From Anarhynchus alexandrinus (taxonomy: Eukaryota > Chordata > Aves > Charadriiformes > Charadriidae), in the NCBI GenBank assembly GCA_008711295.1, contig VUYV01000790.1, forward strand, positions 1 through 64,000: a stretch of 64,000 nucleotides of DNA. The letters are read 5' to 3'. Of the stretch, positions 62,104-64,000 are shown in pieces. Each line of letters opens with the position of its first letter. Position 1 is the first letter of the stretch. The notes under the pieces are model-generated. The model saw only the letters and a program-made list of their open reading frames with translations. It had not been told where the DNA came from and searched no databases. The translations under genes were made by a program, and so were the position numbers.

Positions 62104-62920
62104 CATGAGGTACACCTCCTGCTGAGCAAAGGAAGCCCAGGCATCCCTAATTTTCTGTTTACATACCCCCCCATCTACCTGAGCATTGAATAAGTTTTGC
62201 AGCTTCGTTGATATATATTTGTAGAAAGTTTTGTGATCCGAAAGTGAAAGGAAATATCTGTGCACACGATCTTGTTCTTAGGACACGATCTAAGGACCAT
62301 CTGCAGTGGCACGGGCGTGAATTTTCAGACGCAGAGGACTGAGCTCTGCCAACCCCACTGTATTGCCTCTCCCTAATGCCGAATATTCGGTGACTAAGTG
62401 TCTTTCTCTTGTTGCACTGTAAAACGCCGGGTTGGCGCGCGGCTTGTTTACAAGGTAACATGGTGTGATGCATCATAAAGACACTTTTGAAGAATTTCTG
62501 TTATTAAAAACTGCCCATGGAAAGAATTAGGTCAGGTGTTTACAAGTCAAAGCTTTGGGGATAATTAGGTGGAAGGCAGCAACTTTAGAAGAGAGAGTTA
62601 TTTTCCAGCCCTCCGAGAAGCGCGTAGTAGTGCGTACGTTAGCAGCAACCTCTTGTCGGTGAGTTTCCCACCGCCTTACTGCGGGATCTGTTACAGCCGT
62701 TGCTTTGGGGATGGGGAAGAAAGCGTGGCTTAGAAAACACTCCAAAAACACAGAACCCCCTGAGCAACCCTGGTGATGTCCGGGCTTTCTATAAACAGCC
62801 GTCAAAGTCCTCTTAAGGGGGCTTCTTGTAAATACAAGCTCTAGCTTGCTACTGCTGCGCAGCGAGGCTGAATTCTATACTACCTTTGAGGGAAGAAAGT
62901 TGTTGAAAGTTGTTTTCTTT

Positions 62921-62947
62921 CTTTTTTTTTTTTTTTTTAAAAAAAAN
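62921..62947. other. Assembly gap: T-run joined to A-run, then one N
   Basis: A long T run (interrupted once by C near 62931) passes directly into an A run and then a single N at 62947. A T-run/A-run junction ending in N suggests that sequencing or assembly failed at a homopolymer, so the local sequence is unreliable. Confidence 0.8.
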
Positions 62948-63670
62948 CCACTTGTTCCTGGTGGCAGAGCGTGTGTGTGGAGAGGAGGGACGGGACAGGG
63001 CGCTGGCTGTTTGTGCACTTCAAGCAGAGCGACCTCCTTGAACCCCGCCGCGCACAATGATGCTTTCCATGGAAAGTCTGGCTGTATTACCTTTGGCAAG
63101 GGCTGAGGGAATATTTTTGGAAGCTTTAAAATCCTCTGTGGAACATGCTTCATTTTTTTTTTGTGTTCATATACAGTATCTTTATATTAATTCCATAAAA
63201 TAAATAAAAAAAAAAGGTTTCTGTTTCGCTGCAGTGGGCTGCCTGACTCTTCCCCTTCAGCTCTTCTCCAGCGGCGCCCAGGGTGTTGGAAAGGCTGGTC
63301 CTTCTGGGACACGACGAAGATCAGGCCCAAAACATCAGCCCCTGCCATATTGTACTGGTTAAAACTCGAGTTGCCCCCCTCTCCTAAAAGTTTGTTTAAA
63401 GTGGTAAGGATATAACCTGTTCAAAGTGAGCCCTCCAAGGGCCTGGTTCCCATTTGCATTTAAGCCTTTGTGCGGTGCTGGCGCAGGGTAAAGGGGCCCT
63501 CTGTCCTAAATGGGAATCAGACCCCACATCTGTGTTTTTCAAAGTGTCCTTCCTTTCTGCGAGCAAAGCCAGGAAACGTCTCTTGAATGGGAAAGGGACA
63601 ATTAAAAAAATATATAAATAAATAAATTTGCAAAACAAGGTTTGCAGGGCCGGATGGCACGTGCGGCGTT

Positions 63671-63775
63671 ACAGAATCCCCGAATCCCAGAATGGTCAGG
63701 GTTGGAATGGACCTCTGGAGATCATCTAGTCCAACCCCTCCGCCAGAGCAGGGTCACCTACAGCAAGGTACACAG
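63671..63775 (-). mobile_element. CR1 3'-end fragment, antisense (third subfamily)
   Basis: AGAATCCCCGAATCCCAGAA, TGGTCAGGGTTGGAATGGAC, CTCTGGAGATCATCTAGTCC and GCCAGAGCAGGGTCACCTA are the reverse complement of a CR1 3' end of the type with CTCTGGAGATCATCTAGTCC. That differs from the TTGAAGATCATCGAGTCC type at 47.9 kb. Similarity fades after about 63770. There is no coding sequence of note. Confidence 0.85.
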
Positions 63776-64000
63776 TTACCTGGTGGTGGACCTCACCCCA
63801 ACTGCATGTGGAGAGCTTGAGGTGTAAAACACAGGAGGCATTAACCCCAGTTTTAGCTTTGGGGTTGCATTTGGTAGCTGGAAGGAACAGGGTATGAGCA
63901 GGGATGTGGGAAGGTGAGTGGATGTTAGGGCATCCTAAGAGGAGTTTGCAGAACTTTTTATTTTACTCGATTTAGGAAATAAATGTGATCTGCTGGCTCT
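63776..64000. other. Window end, nothing recognised
   Basis: Unique-looking non-coding sequence. Confidence 0.5.

Larger units (their letters stand above)
60131..63670. other. Gene-free DNA with a possible regulatory element and an assembly gap
   Basis: It contains a T18 run at 60621-60638, an AT-rich patch with inverted repeats at 60920-61030, a palindrome at 61245-61258, a CpG-rich patch at 61560-61810, a 7-bp tandem repeat at 62083-62103 and the gap at 62947. No gene is recognised. Overlapping frames of up to 125 codons occur on both strands. Confidence 0.5.

Overview
The window looks like intergenic or intronic DNA from a bird. The main evidence is six copies or fragments of CR1, the dominant avian LINE retrotransposon. 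Three keep the typical CR1 3' end, with short tandem ATTCTATG-type units and no poly-A tail. Older repeats (a MIR-like tRNA-derived SINE and several sauropsid-type repeat relics), short microsatellites, and AT-rich stretches broken by small CpG-rich blocks fit the same reading. There are no operons, bacterial genes, rRNA, recognisable tRNA, CRISPR array or phage genes. Two single N bases (4429 and 62947) show that this is an assembled eukaryotic scaffold.

Layout. 1-5710: gene-free, with a near-duplicate segment around an N at 4371-4478. 5711-6911: a plus-strand CR1 3' end, a CpG-rich patch and a small minus-strand CR1 tail. 6912-24180: mostly empty DNA with a 17-bp tandem repeat and hairpin (11768-11855) and a MIR-like SINE (about 13862-14100). 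24180-27450: a CpG-rich block, a (GGAT)n microsatellite beside a hairpin, and a tandem duplication of about 90 bp. 27450-43780: gene-free apart from a CR1 of a different subfamily (38083-38489) and an antisense MIR-like fragment (40821-40905). 43779-47163: a long polypyrimidine tract, then the best CpG island (45765-46545), followed by an open frame of 125 codons behind a good splice-acceptor-like sequence. This is the only place where I would suspect an unannotated transcription unit. 47868-48472: a long minus-strand CR1. 49770-49905 and 57084-57260: older repeat relics. 59673-60130: a plus-strand CR1 of the same subfamily as those at 5.7 and 47.9 kb. 60131-64000: AT-rich DNA with a possible conserved element, a CpG-rich patch, an assembly gap and a minus-strand CR1 tail.

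No host protein-coding gene is identified with confidence. Open frames of 60-206 codons occur throughout on both strands, but apart from the CR1 ORF2 tails none shows a domain I recognise. The long ones mostly lie in GC-rich DNA, where stop codons are scarce. The CR1 copies are 5'-truncated and cannot move by themselves. I see no coordinated gene system in this window.
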